DNA of 64,000 nt from Consotaella aegiceratis (GCF_036541425.1 NZ_JAZHFT010000027.1:14121-78120); one strand, 5' to 3'. Positions 16,712-25,132 are shown, numbered from the stretch's first letter. Translations and numbers: made by a program. Notes: generated by a model not told the origin, from the sequence alone.

Positions 16712-16801
16712 CCCACATCGCGCCGAAAAATCGCAAAGATAGAGCGGCACTGCGGTTCGAACTGAACACGGGATCGCCCTAAAGCTGCCGAGGACGAAAC
16801 G

Positions 16802-17002
16802 ATGAGCAGAACTCCCGAAACCAACGTCGATCCCGACACCAACAAGTCCGGAGCGGGCGTGGAGCAGACCGAAGACAAGAAGACGCCGGGCAACCAGGAA
16901 CGCCCGATGACGGAAAACGAAGAGGTGGACGAGGCGCTCGACGAAAGCTTCCCGGCCTCCGATCCGAGTTCGCCGAGCCGCATCGACGACGCCACGACCT
17001 AA
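16802..17002 (+). CDS. Small acidic conserved protein with DESFPASDP motif
   Basis: A 66-residue, hydrophilic and strongly acidic protein, probably disordered. Near the C-terminus it has VDEALDESFPASDPSSPSR, a motif I recognise from small proteins common in alphaproteobacteria and others; its function is not known to me. The start has GAGGACGAAACG just upstream. Codon use and GC match the neighbours, and the motif argues that it is a real gene in spite of its size. It lies between a LysE exporter and rsmE with its own gaps (178 bases before, 113 after). Confidence 0.75.
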   Translation: MSRTPETNVDPDTNKSGAGVEQTEDKKTPGNQERPMTENEEVDEALDESFPASDPSSPSRIDDATT

Positions 17003-17115
17003 GCGGCCGCCATCGGACCAGAACCCCGCCGCGCGGCTTTTGCGCCGGCGGGGCGTGTCGGCAAACTTCTCCGCCCCTCTGGCGAAGCGGGAGACACCGA
17101 ACTAAGACCTGCGGC

Positions 17116-17862
17116 ATGCCCGACTATGATTTCCGCAGCCCGCGGCTTTTCGTCGACGGCGATCTTTCCGCCGAGCAGCCGATCGCCGCGTCGCCCACCC
17201 AGGCGAACTACCTCCTCAACGTGATGAGGCTGGACGAGAACGGTCGCGTGCTCCTGTTCAACGGCCGCGACGGCGAATGGTCGGCCCGCGTCGCGCGCGC
17301 CGGCAAGAAGGGTGCCGAGTTGCACCCCGAGCGCCGGCTTCGTGCCCAGACGCCGCCCTCCGACCTCGTCTATCTCTTCGCCCCGCTGAAGCATGCCCGG
17401 CTCGACTATATGGTCCAAAAGGCGGTCGAAATGGGCGCGGGCGTGCTGCAGCCGGTGCTGACCCAACATGTCCAGGCGCCGCGCATCAATGTCGAGCGCA
17501 TACGCGCCAACGCCGTCGAGGCGGCCGAGCAGTGCGGTATCCTCTCCGTGCCGGACTGCCGGGACATGATGCGCCTGCCCAAGCTTCTCGCCGACTGGGA
17601 CCCGGCGCGACGAATCGTCTTCTGCGACGAGCGCGAGGATGCCGCGAGCCCGATCGAACTCCTGCGCCGCGAAGCGCGATCGCCTCTCGCCCTGTTGATC
17701 GGCCCGGAGGGCGGCTTTTCCTCCGCCGAACGCGAGTTGATCACGGGCCTCGACTGCGTCACCACGATCTCGCTCGGGCCACGCATTCTGCGGGCCGACA
17801 CGGCTGCCGTGGCCGCGCTGGCGGTGATCCAGGCTGCCGTCGGGGACTGGATCGCCCCTTGA
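17116..17862 (+). CDS. rsmE: 16S rRNA (uracil-1498-N3)-methyltransferase
   Basis: A 248-residue SPOUT methyltransferase that methylates N3 of U1498 of 16S rRNA in the small subunit. The N-terminal PUA-like domain (about residues 1-75; LNVMRLDENGRVLLFNGRDG) is followed by the SPOUT domain with LIGPEGGFSSAERELI (about residue 195) and the knot motif SLGPRILRADTAAVAALAVI that binds SAM. Length and motif order are normal. It is the gene before gshA, a frequent arrangement in Rhizobiales, with about 120 bases between. Confidence 0.95.
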   Translation: MPDYDFRSPRLFVDGDLSAEQPIAASPTQANYLLNVMRLDENGRVLLFNGRDGEWSARVARAGKKGAELHPERRLRAQTPPSDLVYLFAPLKHARLDYMVQKAVEMGAGVLQPVLTQHVQAPRINVERIRANAVEAAEQCGILSVPDCRDMMRLPKLLADWDPARRIVFCDEREDAASPIELLRREARSPLALLIGPEGGFSSAERELITGLDCVTTISLGPRILRADTAAVAALAVIQAAVGDWIAP

Positions 17863-17983
17863 TTTGACGATAGGGCAACCACACCGTTTAGCGAAATAGA
17901 CTTGCGGCGCTGTGCCAAAGTCGCAAAGAGGGTTCGCGGCCGCTGTCGGTGGCAGGTGCGATCCGGGTTCAAGGAAGATTTGC

Positions 17984-19357
17984 ATGGCGCGCGATACCAC
18001 CGATGTGACGCCTGTCACCTCCATCGAAGACCTGGTCGGCCACATCCGCCAGGGCGAGAAGCCGGCCAGCCAGTTTCGCATCGGCACCGAGCACGAGAAG
18101 TTCGGCTTCTACCCCGACGACCTGTCGCCCGTGCCCTATGACGGCGATCGGGGCATCCGCAAGTTGCTCGAAGGAATGCGCGACCTCAACGGCTGGGACG
18201 AGATCCTGGACGAGGACCGCATCATCGGCCTGGCGGGCCACAGCGGCCAGGGTGCCATCTCGATCGAGCCCGGCGGCCAGTTCGAGCTCTCCGGCGCTCC
18301 GCTGGAGACGCTGCACCAGACCTGCCGCGAGTCGAACGCCCATCTGCGGCAGGTTCGCGAGGTGGCCAAGAAGCTCGGCATCGAGTTCCTCGGGATCGGG
18401 TCGAGCCCGACCTGGACGCTCGACGAAACGCCGCGCATGCCGAAATCCCGCTACGAGATCATGCGCGCCTACATGCCGACCGTCGGCACCCGTGGCCTCG
18501 ACATGATGCACCGGACGGCGACCATCCAGGTCAATCTCGACTTTTCCGACGAAGCCGACATGCGGCGCAAGATGCAGATCGGCAGCCGCCTGCAGCCCGT
18601 CGCCTCGGCGCTGTTCGCCCATTCGCCGTTCACCGAAGGCAAGCCCAACGGGCTGGTGTCCTGGCGGGCGGAGGTGTGGAAGGATGTCGACAACCGCCGG
18701 TCCGGCCTTCTTCCTTTCGTCTTCGAGCCCGACTTCGGCTATCGCGACTATGTCGAATGGGCGCTCGACGTGCCGATGTATTTCGTCATGCGCGACGGCC
18801 GATACCATCAGGCCACCCACGTCACCTTCCGGCAGTTTCTGGACGGCGCGCTGAAAGGCGAGATCGCCGATGCCGATCCCACCATGGGCGACTGGGAAAA
18901 CCACCTGTCGACGCTGTTTCCCGACGTGCGCCTGAAGCGCTTCATCGAGATGCGCGGCGCCGACGGGGGCCCGTGGCGGCGCATCTGTGCCCTGCCCGCC
19001 TATTGGGTCGGGCTCCTCTATGATGAGGCCATCCTGGACGAGGTCGACGCGCTGACGCGCGACTGGACCTTCGAGGAGGTTTCGGCGATGCGCGACGAAG
19101 TGCCGCGGAGCGGCTTCCGCGCGCCCTTCCGCGATGGCACGGTGCTCGAGTTGGCTCGCGCCACCGTCAAACTCGCTCGCCGCGGCTTGCTGGCGCGCGA
19201 CCGGCGCAATGAAGAAGGCCACGACGAAAGCGTCTTCCTGGCGCCGCTGGAAGAGGTCGTGGCCCGGGGCACGACGTCCGCCGAGGAACTGGTCCGCCTC
19301 TACGACGAACAATGGGACCGTTCGATGGCCCGCCTGTTCCAGCATCTGGCCTATTGA
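17984..19357 (+). CDS. gshA: Glutamate-cysteine ligase, plant/alphaproteobacterial type
   Basis: A 457-residue enzyme making gamma-glutamylcysteine, the first step of glutathione synthesis. It belongs to the GCS2 class found in plants and alphaproteobacteria and not to the E. coli type: RIGTEHEKFGFY near the N-terminus, PGGQFELSGAPLETLHQTCRE, MMHRTATIQVNLDFSDEADM and the C-terminal GTSAEELVRLYDEQW. ATG 17984 is preceded by AAGGAAGATTTGC; the frame is open upstream to 17912 without conservation. In Sinorhizobium, gshA is under LsrB control, and an LsrB/VtlR-like gene lies 1.5 kb downstream. The product may feed the GrxB encoded at 8703. Confidence 0.94.
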   Translation: MARDTTDVTPVTSIEDLVGHIRQGEKPASQFRIGTEHEKFGFYPDDLSPVPYDGDRGIRKLLEGMRDLNGWDEILDEDRIIGLAGHSGQGAISIEPGGQFELSGAPLETLHQTCRESNAHLRQVREVAKKLGIEFLGIGSSPTWTLDETPRMPKSRYEIMRAYMPTVGTRGLDMMHRTATIQVNLDFSDEADMRRKMQIGSRLQPVASALFAHSPFTEGKPNGLVSWRAEVWKDVDNRRSGLLPFVFEPDFGYRDYVEWALDVPMYFVMRDGRYHQATHVTFRQFLDGALKGEIADADPTMGDWENHLSTLFPDVRLKRFIEMRGADGGPWRRICALPAYWVGLLYDEAILDEVDALTRDWTFEEVSAMRDEVPRSGFRAPFRDGTVLELARATVKLARRGLLARDRRNEEGHDESVFLAPLEEVVARGTTSAEELVRLYDEQWDRSMARLFQHLAY

Positions 19358-19479
19358 CGCGTTGGACAGGCCAACTATTCTGAATTGCTCCGGCTCTAAA
19401 AATCTACGCGTTCGTTCCACATCACAGTCCCCGAAATGTATCGCGTCAACACCAGTTCATCGAACGGGAGGTACGCGGC

Positions 19480-20256
19480 ATGATCGACTTTTTCGACTGG
19501 CTGACAGCCGGCGACGGCGGCTTGGCGACCGATCAGCTCGCACATCGCTATCTCTTGAGCCACGACGAGATCCGGCAGGTGGCGGAAGCGCTGGCCCCGG
19601 CCTTCGCGCTGGCGCTCGATCGGGCCGACCGCATCGGCGCCCGCGAGGCGTTCGTGCGGATGCTGCTGGCTCTGCTGCCCTGCGAAGGCGGCGCGGCGCC
19701 GGAGGTTTGCGCGCCGGCGGCCAGGCGGTTCCTGGCGGCGTTCTTCGGGTCCGATGGCTTGGCGACGGCGGTGGCACGCCGTGCGTCGCTAACGACGGGC
19801 ATCGCACCCGACACGATCGAAGAGCTGATGCCGGGGCTCGTGGCGCTGACCCTGGAGACGCTTGCGCAGGCCCTGGCCGCCCGTTCGTTGGCCGCGAGCA
19901 CGAGCCTGTCGAGGACCGGACCGATGAACGCCCGGCCGAACGAAGTGCCCTGGCAGCTGGATCGTCGAGAGGACCATCGGCCCAGGATGGCGCCGCCGCC
20001 CTGTTCCACGACCTTTGCGTCCGACGATCTGGAGCGGATTTTCGCTCGCGCGCTCGCCGATGCGCGAATGCACGGCAACGCGGCCGACCAATGCGGAAGG
20101 ACGAGGTCTAGACCGATGCAGATGCGGCCGGGAAATCACTTGTCGGACGATGGCCCCATCGATCCGTTCGACGGAACGATGACGCGCGATCAGAAGCTGG
20201 AGATGATGGCGCTGTTCTGCCGCTTCGAGCCCAAGGCCTGGCGCGGCGCGCTGTAG
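19480..20256 (+). CDS. Unknown protein, perhaps DUF937-like
   Basis: A 258-residue protein with a good ribosome site (GGGAGG, 9 bases before ATG 19480). The first 130 residues are Ala/Leu-rich helices with ATAVARRASLTTGIAPDTIEELMPGLVALTLETL, which recalls the helical repeats of DUF937 proteins (a segment where residues lead up to a 'lead to deletion of whole domain' style helix cannot be verified by eye). The second half is hydrophilic and looks disordered, ending FDGTMTRDQKLEMMALFCRFEPKAWRGAL. There is no signal peptide or membrane span. I do not recognise a function. Its stop abuts the remnant of a GNAT gene on the other strand. Confidence 0.6.
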   Translation: MIDFFDWLTAGDGGLATDQLAHRYLLSHDEIRQVAEALAPAFALALDRADRIGAREAFVRMLLALLPCEGGAAPEVCAPAARRFLAAFFGSDGLATAVARRASLTTGIAPDTIEELMPGLVALTLETLAQALAARSLAASTSLSRTGPMNARPNEVPWQLDRREDHRPRMAPPPCSTTFASDDLERIFARALADARMHGNAADQCGRTRSRPMQMRPGNHLSDDGPIDPFDGTMTRDQKLEMMALFCRFEPKAWRGAL

Positions 20257-20400
20257 CTATCTGCGGTATTTGATGAAAGCTGCCGCCGTCGCCACCGTGT
20301 CGTAAAGGCGGCGAGCCTCGGCATTGTCCCGTTCGATCAGCCAATAGGTCCGCGCGTCATGGCCCTGACGACCGTGCGCAAAAACGCCGAACCGGGAGGC
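20257..20400 (-). pseudogene. Remnant of a GNAT acetyltransferase (C-terminal end only)
   Basis: Reading the minus strand up to a TAG at 20257-20259 gives ARTYWLIERDNAEARRLYD then TVATAAAFIKYRR-stop. This is the typical C-terminal end of GNAT N-acetyltransferases (Y-W-L-x-x-x-x-N-x-x-A-R-x-L-Y-D ... F-I-x-Y). Upstream on the same strand (about 20360-20400) the frame stays open for a stretch but I see no GNAT core or acetyl-CoA loop (R/Q-x-x-G-x-G/A), and the DUF1127 gene follows at 20447. It looks like the tail of a gene whose rest was deleted. Confidence 0.5.
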
Positions 20401-20446
20401 GCCACGGGGATGACGCCGCCCGGGTCCTGGGCCGGAAAGTTTTCGC

Positions 20447-20719
20447 TCAGAGATGGATGACCCGGCGTCGCTGGCTGGCGGTGACGGCGAGACGATAAGT
20501 CGGATCCTCGCGCCAATCGCGGTTGAGCGCCTCGTAGACGTCGTCCCGTTTCAGCCCGATATCGGTGAGCAGATGGTCCGGCAGTTCTGCGAGGCGGCGG
20601 GCTTGCCTGCGATTGGTCACGGCTCGGGCGATGGCAATGAGGGCAGCGACCGCAATCCGGACGTTCGGAAAGAAAGACTTCGTCTCACGAGAGGCGGGAA
20701 ATTTCGCGATGACGGCCAT
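20447..20719 (-). CDS. DUF1127 domain small protein
   Basis: A 90-residue basic protein. Residues about 45-75 hold the DUF1127 (YjiS-like) motif RRQARRLAELPDHLLTDIGL with the DIGL turn, preceded by a short hydrophobic helix (VRIAVAALIAIARAV). Start 20719 has GGAGAAACAGCC directly upstream, which decides it over an upstream start at 20803. Short DUF1127 proteins are RNA-binding or phosphate/carbon regulators in Agrobacterium and Rhodobacter, and several are controlled by VtlR in Brucella. This one is divergent from a VtlR/LsrB-like LysR gene, with 185 bases between. Confidence 0.87.
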   Translation of the reverse strand: MAVIAKFPASRETKSFFPNVRIAVAALIAIARAVTNRRQARRLAELPDHLLTDIGLKRDDVYEALNRDWREDPTYRLAVTASQRRRVIHL

Positions 20720-20843
20720 GGCTGTTTCTCCTGTCAAGCCATTGTCGTCAGGAAAAGGGCGCCCGTGACGGCGTTGCGGCATGCGCAAGCCGTTCACGGG
20801 CAAGGGAAGGTGTTCCTGACAAGGTGGAATGTAGGCGGCGCCT

Positions 20844-20882
20844 ATTGATCAGTCCAACGAATGTTGCTTATATCAATGATCA
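20844..20882. promoter_or_regulatory. Candidate LysR-type operator between DUF1127 gene and regulator
   Basis: Two TGATCA palindromes (20846-20851 and 20877-20882) lie 31 bases apart, about three helical turns. ATTGAT at 20844-20849 and ATCAAT at 20872-20877 form an inverted repeat as well. The region is AT-rich between the divergent starts, a usual place for autoregulated LysR binding. Predicted by eye. Confidence 0.45.
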
Positions 20883-20903
20883 CTCGCGCTGATGGGAAAA
20901 CAC

Positions 20904-21863
20904 ATGTCGACCCCGCTCGATCTCGACCAGGTGAAGACCTTCGTGGCGATCGTCGACACGGGCAGTTTCACCCGTGCCGCCGACGAAGTCTTCAAGACTC
21001 AGTCTGCGGTTTCGATGCAGATGCGCAAGCTGGAGGAACGGCTCGGCGTTCCCCTGTTCGAGCGCAACGGCCGCAACGTCCGGCTGACGGAGGACGGCTA
21101 CCGGCTGCTCACCTATGCCCGCAAGATCCTAGCGCTCTCCCAGGAAACGCTGTCGGCCTTCGACGAGGAAGCGATGGCCGGCCATGTCCGCATCGGCCTT
21201 CCGGACGACTACGCCGAGCGCTTTCTGCCGGAGATCCTGGCGCGGTTCTCCCGCTCCAACCCGCTGGTCGAGCTGGAGATCGCCTGCGAACCGTCGACCT
21301 ATCTGGCCGATCATGTCGAAAAGAGCCAGCTGGACGTCGCCCTGGTTTCCGACTGCCGGGACTTCAGCAATGTCGGAGAGATCGTGCGGCGCGAGCCGCT
21401 GCATTTCGTCACCTCGGCGGCGCACGACGTCCATCATCGCACGATTCTGCCGCTGGCCCTGGGCCGGATAGACTGCGCCTGGCGCCGGAAGGGCTGTGAG
21501 GCGCTGGACGCGATGGGACGCAAATATCGCGTGCTGTTCTCCTCCTGGTCGGCCCAGATCGTCACCTCGGCGGTTCTTTCGGGCCTCGCGATCAGCGTTC
21601 TGCCCGAATGCGCGCTGCGGCCGGGCATGCGCGTGCTCGGCCCGCACGAGGGCTTTCCGCATCTGACCCCCACGGAGATTGGCGTCCTGCGGGCGCGCAA
21701 CGCCGAAAGTCCCGTCGTAACAGCGCTGGTCGACCATATCCGCGAGAGTCTGCAGAATATGGTGCCGCCCGCCAGCCAGCAGCCACAGCTGCAGCAGATG
21801 CCCGACAGCTCGGCGGTGCGCCTGCAGCGCAACGGCGCGGCGTTCGCCACCGCCGGCCGCTGA
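20904..21863 (+). CDS. LysR family regulator, VtlR/LsrB-like
   Basis: A 319-residue transcription factor. The winged HTH is at residues 5-65: LDLDQVKTFVAIVDTGSFTR then AADEVFKTQSAVSMQMRKLEERLG; the effector domain begins about residue 90 (GHVRIGLPDDYAERFLPEIL). The phrase DTGSFT-x-AA-x-x-VFKTQSAVSMQ and GLPDDYAERFLPEILARF are what I remember of VtlR (Brucella) and LsrB (Sinorhizobium). Those proteins control small RNAs, DUF1127 genes and gshA, and all three kinds of partner except the small RNA are visible nearby. The C-terminal 35 residues are Gln/Pro-rich. ATG 20904 has GGGAAAA upstream; 20892 is possible. Assignment to VtlR/LsrB is inference. Confidence 0.85.
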   Translation: MSTPLDLDQVKTFVAIVDTGSFTRAADEVFKTQSAVSMQMRKLEERLGVPLFERNGRNVRLTEDGYRLLTYARKILALSQETLSAFDEEAMAGHVRIGLPDDYAERFLPEILARFSRSNPLVELEIACEPSTYLADHVEKSQLDVALVSDCRDFSNVGEIVRREPLHFVTSAAHDVHHRTILPLALGRIDCAWRRKGCEALDAMGRKYRVLFSSWSAQIVTSAVLSGLAISVLPECALRPGMRVLGPHEGFPHLTPTEIGVLRARNAESPVVTALVDHIRESLQNMVPPASQQPQLQQMPDSSAVRLQRNGAAFATAGR

Positions 21864-21913
21864 AGGCGGGCGGCATCCGCCTGCCTTGACCTCGGCGGAA
21901 CAGTCTCGCCACA

Positions 21914-23515
21914 ATGACGACGATGTCGATGCTTCCCGATTCGCCGCAGGGCTCCAATATCGCCGAATACTCGGTGTCCGAACTGTCGGGCGTGGTCCGG
22001 CGCACGATCGAGGACGCCTTCGGGCTGGTGCGCGTGCGCGGCGAGATTTCCGGGTTCCGGGGCCGGCATTCTTCCGGCCATAGCTATTTTGCGCTGAAGG
22101 ACGAGCGCGCCCGGCTGGAAGCGGTCATCTGGAAGACGGCCTACGCCAAGCTTGCCTTCAAGCCGGAGGAGGGACTCGAGGTCATCGCCACCGGCCGCCT
22201 GACCACCTATCCCGGCTCCTCGAAATACCAGATCGTCATCGACCAGCTGGAGCCGGCGGGCGCCGGCGCGCTGATGGCGCTCCTGAACGAGCGCCGGATG
22301 AAGCTCGAGGCCGAAGGCCTGTTCGCCGCCGAGCGCAAGAAGGCCTTGCCCTATCTGCCGCGCGTCATCGGCGTCGTGACCTCGCCGACCGGCGCCGTCA
22401 TCCGCGACATTCGTCACCGCATCGCCGACCGGTTTCCGGTGCACGTCATCGTCTGGCCGGTGCGGGTGCAGGGCGAGGGATCGGGCGACGAGGTGGCGCA
22501 GGCTATCGCCGGCTTCGACGCGCTCACCGGAGAGGGGGCCATTCCGCGTCCCGACGTGATCATCGTGGCGCGCGGCGGCGGCAGCCTGGAGGATCTCTGG
22601 GGCTTCAACGACGAGGCGGTGGTGCGGGCTGCCGCAGCCTGCTCGATTCCGCTGATCTCGGCGGTCGGCCATGAGACCGATTGGACGCTTCTCGATCACG
22701 TTGCCGACCGGCGTGCCCCGACGCCGACGGGCGCCGCCGAAATCGCCGTGCCGGTGAAGGCGGAGATCGCGGCCGCCCTGGCCGGCCTCTACGCCCGCCA
22801 TTCCGGAGCCATGTCCCGCAGCCTCGAACGCGAGCGCCGCGCCGTGGCCGCTGCGGCCCGGGCCTTGCCCGCGCCGGACATGCTGCTCGCCCTGCCTCGT
22901 CGCCGGCTCGACGAATCGGCGGCGTCGCTCGGCCGCGCGCTGCGGCTGACCGTCTCGGACAAGCGGCGAGGCTTCGGCGAAACGGCGATCCGGCTGTCGC
23001 CGGGCGTCCTTGAAAACCCGCTCCGCCACAAGCGGGCGGACCTGCGCCATGCCGACTCTTGCGTGCTGCACGGCTTCGAATCGACTGTGACGCACCACCG
23101 CCAGCGGTTCGAGCGCGCCAGCGCCCGACTGCGGCTCAACACGGTCGTCACACGCGGCGGCGAAAGCCGCACTCGCTTCGACGGACTGTCCGCCCGCTTC
23201 GTCCGCAGCTTCGAGCTCGGGTTGGAACGCAAGCGCGCCGGACTGGCGACGGCCGCCCGCATGGTGGCGAGCCTCGATCCTTCCCAGGTGCTGAAGCGCG
23301 GCTATGCCATCATTCGCGATCAGGACGACAAGCCGATCACCCGCGCCGGCGATCTGGAGCCGGGCGCCGCGTTCGAGGTCGAGTTCGCCGGCAAGGAGCG
23401 CCGCCGTGCAATCGCCGAGGACGAGGCATCCGCCGGCAAGCCCCGGCCGGCCGCGCCACGGCGAAGCTCGAAGGCCAAAAAACCTTCGCTGTCGGAGCAG
23501 GGCTCGCTTTTCTGA
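21914..23515 (+). CDS. xseA: Exodeoxyribonuclease VII large subunit
   Basis: A 533-residue protein with an N-terminal OB fold (about 15-115: YSVSELSGVVRRTIEDAFG, VRVRGEISGFRG), the catalytic domain from about 130 (LPRVIGVVTSPTGAVIRDI, IIVARGGGSLEDLWGFND, ISAVGHETDWTLLDHVADRR) and a long coiled-coil region to about 480. With XseB it degrades single-stranded DNA to oligonucleotides. The C-terminal tail (about 35 residues) is Lys/Pro/Ala-rich. It is about 75 residues longer than the E. coli protein (456), mostly in that coiled coil and tail. It is the only XseA in the window; xseB is not visible. Confidence 0.95.
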   Translation: MTTMSMLPDSPQGSNIAEYSVSELSGVVRRTIEDAFGLVRVRGEISGFRGRHSSGHSYFALKDERARLEAVIWKTAYAKLAFKPEEGLEVIATGRLTTYPGSSKYQIVIDQLEPAGAGALMALLNERRMKLEAEGLFAAERKKALPYLPRVIGVVTSPTGAVIRDIRHRIADRFPVHVIVWPVRVQGEGSGDEVAQAIAGFDALTGEGAIPRPDVIIVARGGGSLEDLWGFNDEAVVRAAAACSIPLISAVGHETDWTLLDHVADRRAPTPTGAAEIAVPVKAEIAAALAGLYARHSGAMSRSLERERRAVAAAARALPAPDMLLALPRRRLDESAASLGRALRLTVSDKRRGFGETAIRLSPGVLENPLRHKRADLRHADSCVLHGFESTVTHHRQRFERASARLRLNTVVTRGGESRTRFDGLSARFVRSFELGLERKRAGLATAARMVASLDPSQVLKRGYAIIRDQDDKPITRAGDLEPGAAFEVEFAGKERRRAIAEDEASAGKPRPAAPRRSSKAKKPSLSEQGSLF

Positions 23516-23548
23516 AAGTCGGGGTCGGGCTTGCCCGGCCGGAGGCCG

Positions 23549-24751
23549 TCAGACGATCCCGGCGACGCCAAGCACGGCTGCCAGCCCCGCGAAAAGCCCG
23601 CGCAGGCTCGCCTCTGGTTCGACGTCGATCCATTCGTCCAGCGAATGCGCCCGTCCGCCGGTACCGCCGGTGCCGATCTTGACCGCCGGGATTCCCCGGC
23701 TCATCGGGATGTTGGCATCGGTCGAGGACGCCGTCAGCTCCGGCTCGATGCCGAAGGCGCGCAGGGCCGCGATCGAGGAGACGACGATAGTGCTGTCGAC
23801 CGGGGTTTCACCCGCCGGCCGGTCACCGATCTGCTGCATCTCGGCCGTGATGGCGCCGGTCTCGGTCGATCCCCGCGCATTCTCGTGGGCGACTGCGTCC
23901 GCGACGAGGCGATGCATCGCCTGGTCGAGCCTGGCAAGTTCGTCGGCTGCGGTGGAGCGCAGATCGACCTCCACCCAGACCTCTTCCGGGATCGCGTTGA
24001 TCGAGGTTCCGCCGCCGAAGACGCTGGCGCAATAGCTGGTGCGCGGGTCGGCGGGAACCTCGAACTTCGCCATCCCCGCGACCACTTCGGCCATGGCATA
24101 GGCCGGATTGACGCTTCCGAAGGCCGACAGGCTGTGACCGCCCGGCCCCCGGAAAACGATCCGATAGCGCTTGGAGCCCACGGCCCGCACCACGAGATGG
24201 TCCATGTCGGGGCTGTCGAAGGTAAAGAAGCCGGCGATCTGCTGCCGCGCCTCTCCCTCGCTGAACAGGTGGCGTATTCCTTTGAGGTCGCCCTTGCCCT
24301 CCTCGCCCACGTCGGCGACGAAGAGAAGATCGTGCTCGGTGACGATGCCGGCCGCGTCGAGCGACCGGGCGAACGCCAGCAGAACCGCCAGTCCGCGCGT
24401 GTCGTCGCCGACGCCGGGCGCGTAAAGCTTGGTTCCCTCGCGCCGAACCGTCACGTCGGTTCCCTCGGGAAACACCGTGTCGAGATGGGCCGCCAGGACG
24501 ATCGCCTTGCCCGATCCCTGCCCCCGGCGCCGCCCCTTGACGTTGCCGACCGCATCGAGCGCGACCTCTTCGAGGCCCGCCTCGCGCATCATCGACAGCA
24601 TGGCCGCCGCGCGCTTTTCCTCCTTGAACGGGGGAGCGGGAGTTTCCGTCAACGCGACGATTTCGTCCACCAGACGGTCGTGCTCGGCGCGCAATCGCGC
24701 CTGTGCCGCCTGGAAGGCCGGATGGGCAAGGATGATGTCGATAGAGGTCAT
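23549..24751 (-). CDS. M20 family metallopeptidase
   Basis: A 400-residue dizinc peptidase resembling PepT. Zinc motif VLAAHLDTVFP (His and Asp around residues 86-90), the bridging-Asp stretch GVGDDTRGLA, the catalytic Glu pair in VADVGEEGKGDLKG, and the dimer (lid) domain starting GGHSLSAFG with a later zinc ligand in GGRAHSLDEW. It should cut amino acids or tri/dipeptides from peptides in the cytosol. The substrate is not clear. It begins 55 bases from the tRNA-His 3' end on the same strand and ends convergent with xseA with only 33 bases between. Confidence 0.9.
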   Translation of the reverse strand: MTSIDIILAHPAFQAAQARLRAEHDRLVDEIVALTETPAPPFKEEKRAAAMLSMMREAGLEEVALDAVGNVKGRRRGQGSGKAIVLAAHLDTVFPEGTDVTVRREGTKLYAPGVGDDTRGLAVLLAFARSLDAAGIVTEHDLLFVADVGEEGKGDLKGIRHLFSEGEARQQIAGFFTFDSPDMDHLVVRAVGSKRYRIVFRGPGGHSLSAFGSVNPAYAMAEVVAGMAKFEVPADPRTSYCASVFGGGTSINAIPEEVWVEVDLRSTAADELARLDQAMHRLVADAVAHENARGSTETGAITAEMQQIGDRPAGETPVDSTIVVSSIAALRAFGIEPELTASSTDANIPMSRGIPAVKIGTGGTGGRAHSLDEWIDVEPEASLRGLFAGLAAVLGVAGIV

Positions 24752-24806
24752 GTCAGATAAGCCGATGGCTGCCGATCAGAAATCACGATCACAGCCACGG
24801 AAGCGA

Positions 24807-24883
24807 TGGTACGGTTGGGTGGATTCGAACCACCGACCTTTGGAGCCACAATCCAACGCTCTAACCAACTGAGCTACAACCGC
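24807..24883 (-). tRNA. tRNA-His(GTG)
   Basis: The 77-nt gene on the minus strand folds as a cloverleaf: acceptor 5' arm GCGGTTG pairs with CAACCGT, anticodon stem TTGGA/TCCAA, T arm GGTGG/CCACC with TTCGAAT. The anticodon GTG (24847-24849) means His. CCA (24807-24809) is encoded. The first pair is G1-U72, the discriminator is A73, and the base before position 1 is T, so no G-1 is encoded. This is the divergent alphaproteobacterial tRNA-His, matching the hisS in this window. Confidence 0.95.
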
Positions 24884-25117
24884 ACGCGCATTCGCTGCGC
24901 CTCAGGCGCGCCCTGCAGATAAATTCTTTCATGCCGATACGCAAGCCCGATGAGCGCCGGTTTCATGGCCCTCCGGCTAAGGCGGCCGTCGGTCATCGAC
25001 CTCGATCCGAAGTTGCCTTAACGATCATGCACGCGAAAGCCGGCGACATTAACCTTCCTCACCCATGAGGTCGAACAAGAGACCAAAGTTCCTAGATTCA
25101 GCTTTTCGCTGCCTTTA

Positions 25118-25132
25118 TTAATTCTTTGTTAG
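25118..25132 (+). promoter_or_regulatory. Possible CtrA box upstream of PdhS-type kinase gene
   Basis: TTAA at 25118-25121, seven bases, TTAG at 25129-25132: one mismatch from TTAA-N7-TTAA. It sits 49 bases before the start of a kinase of the DivK/CtrA pathway, in the AT-rich end of the 297-base gap 24884-25180. No other gene is seen in that gap. By eye only. Confidence 0.4.
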
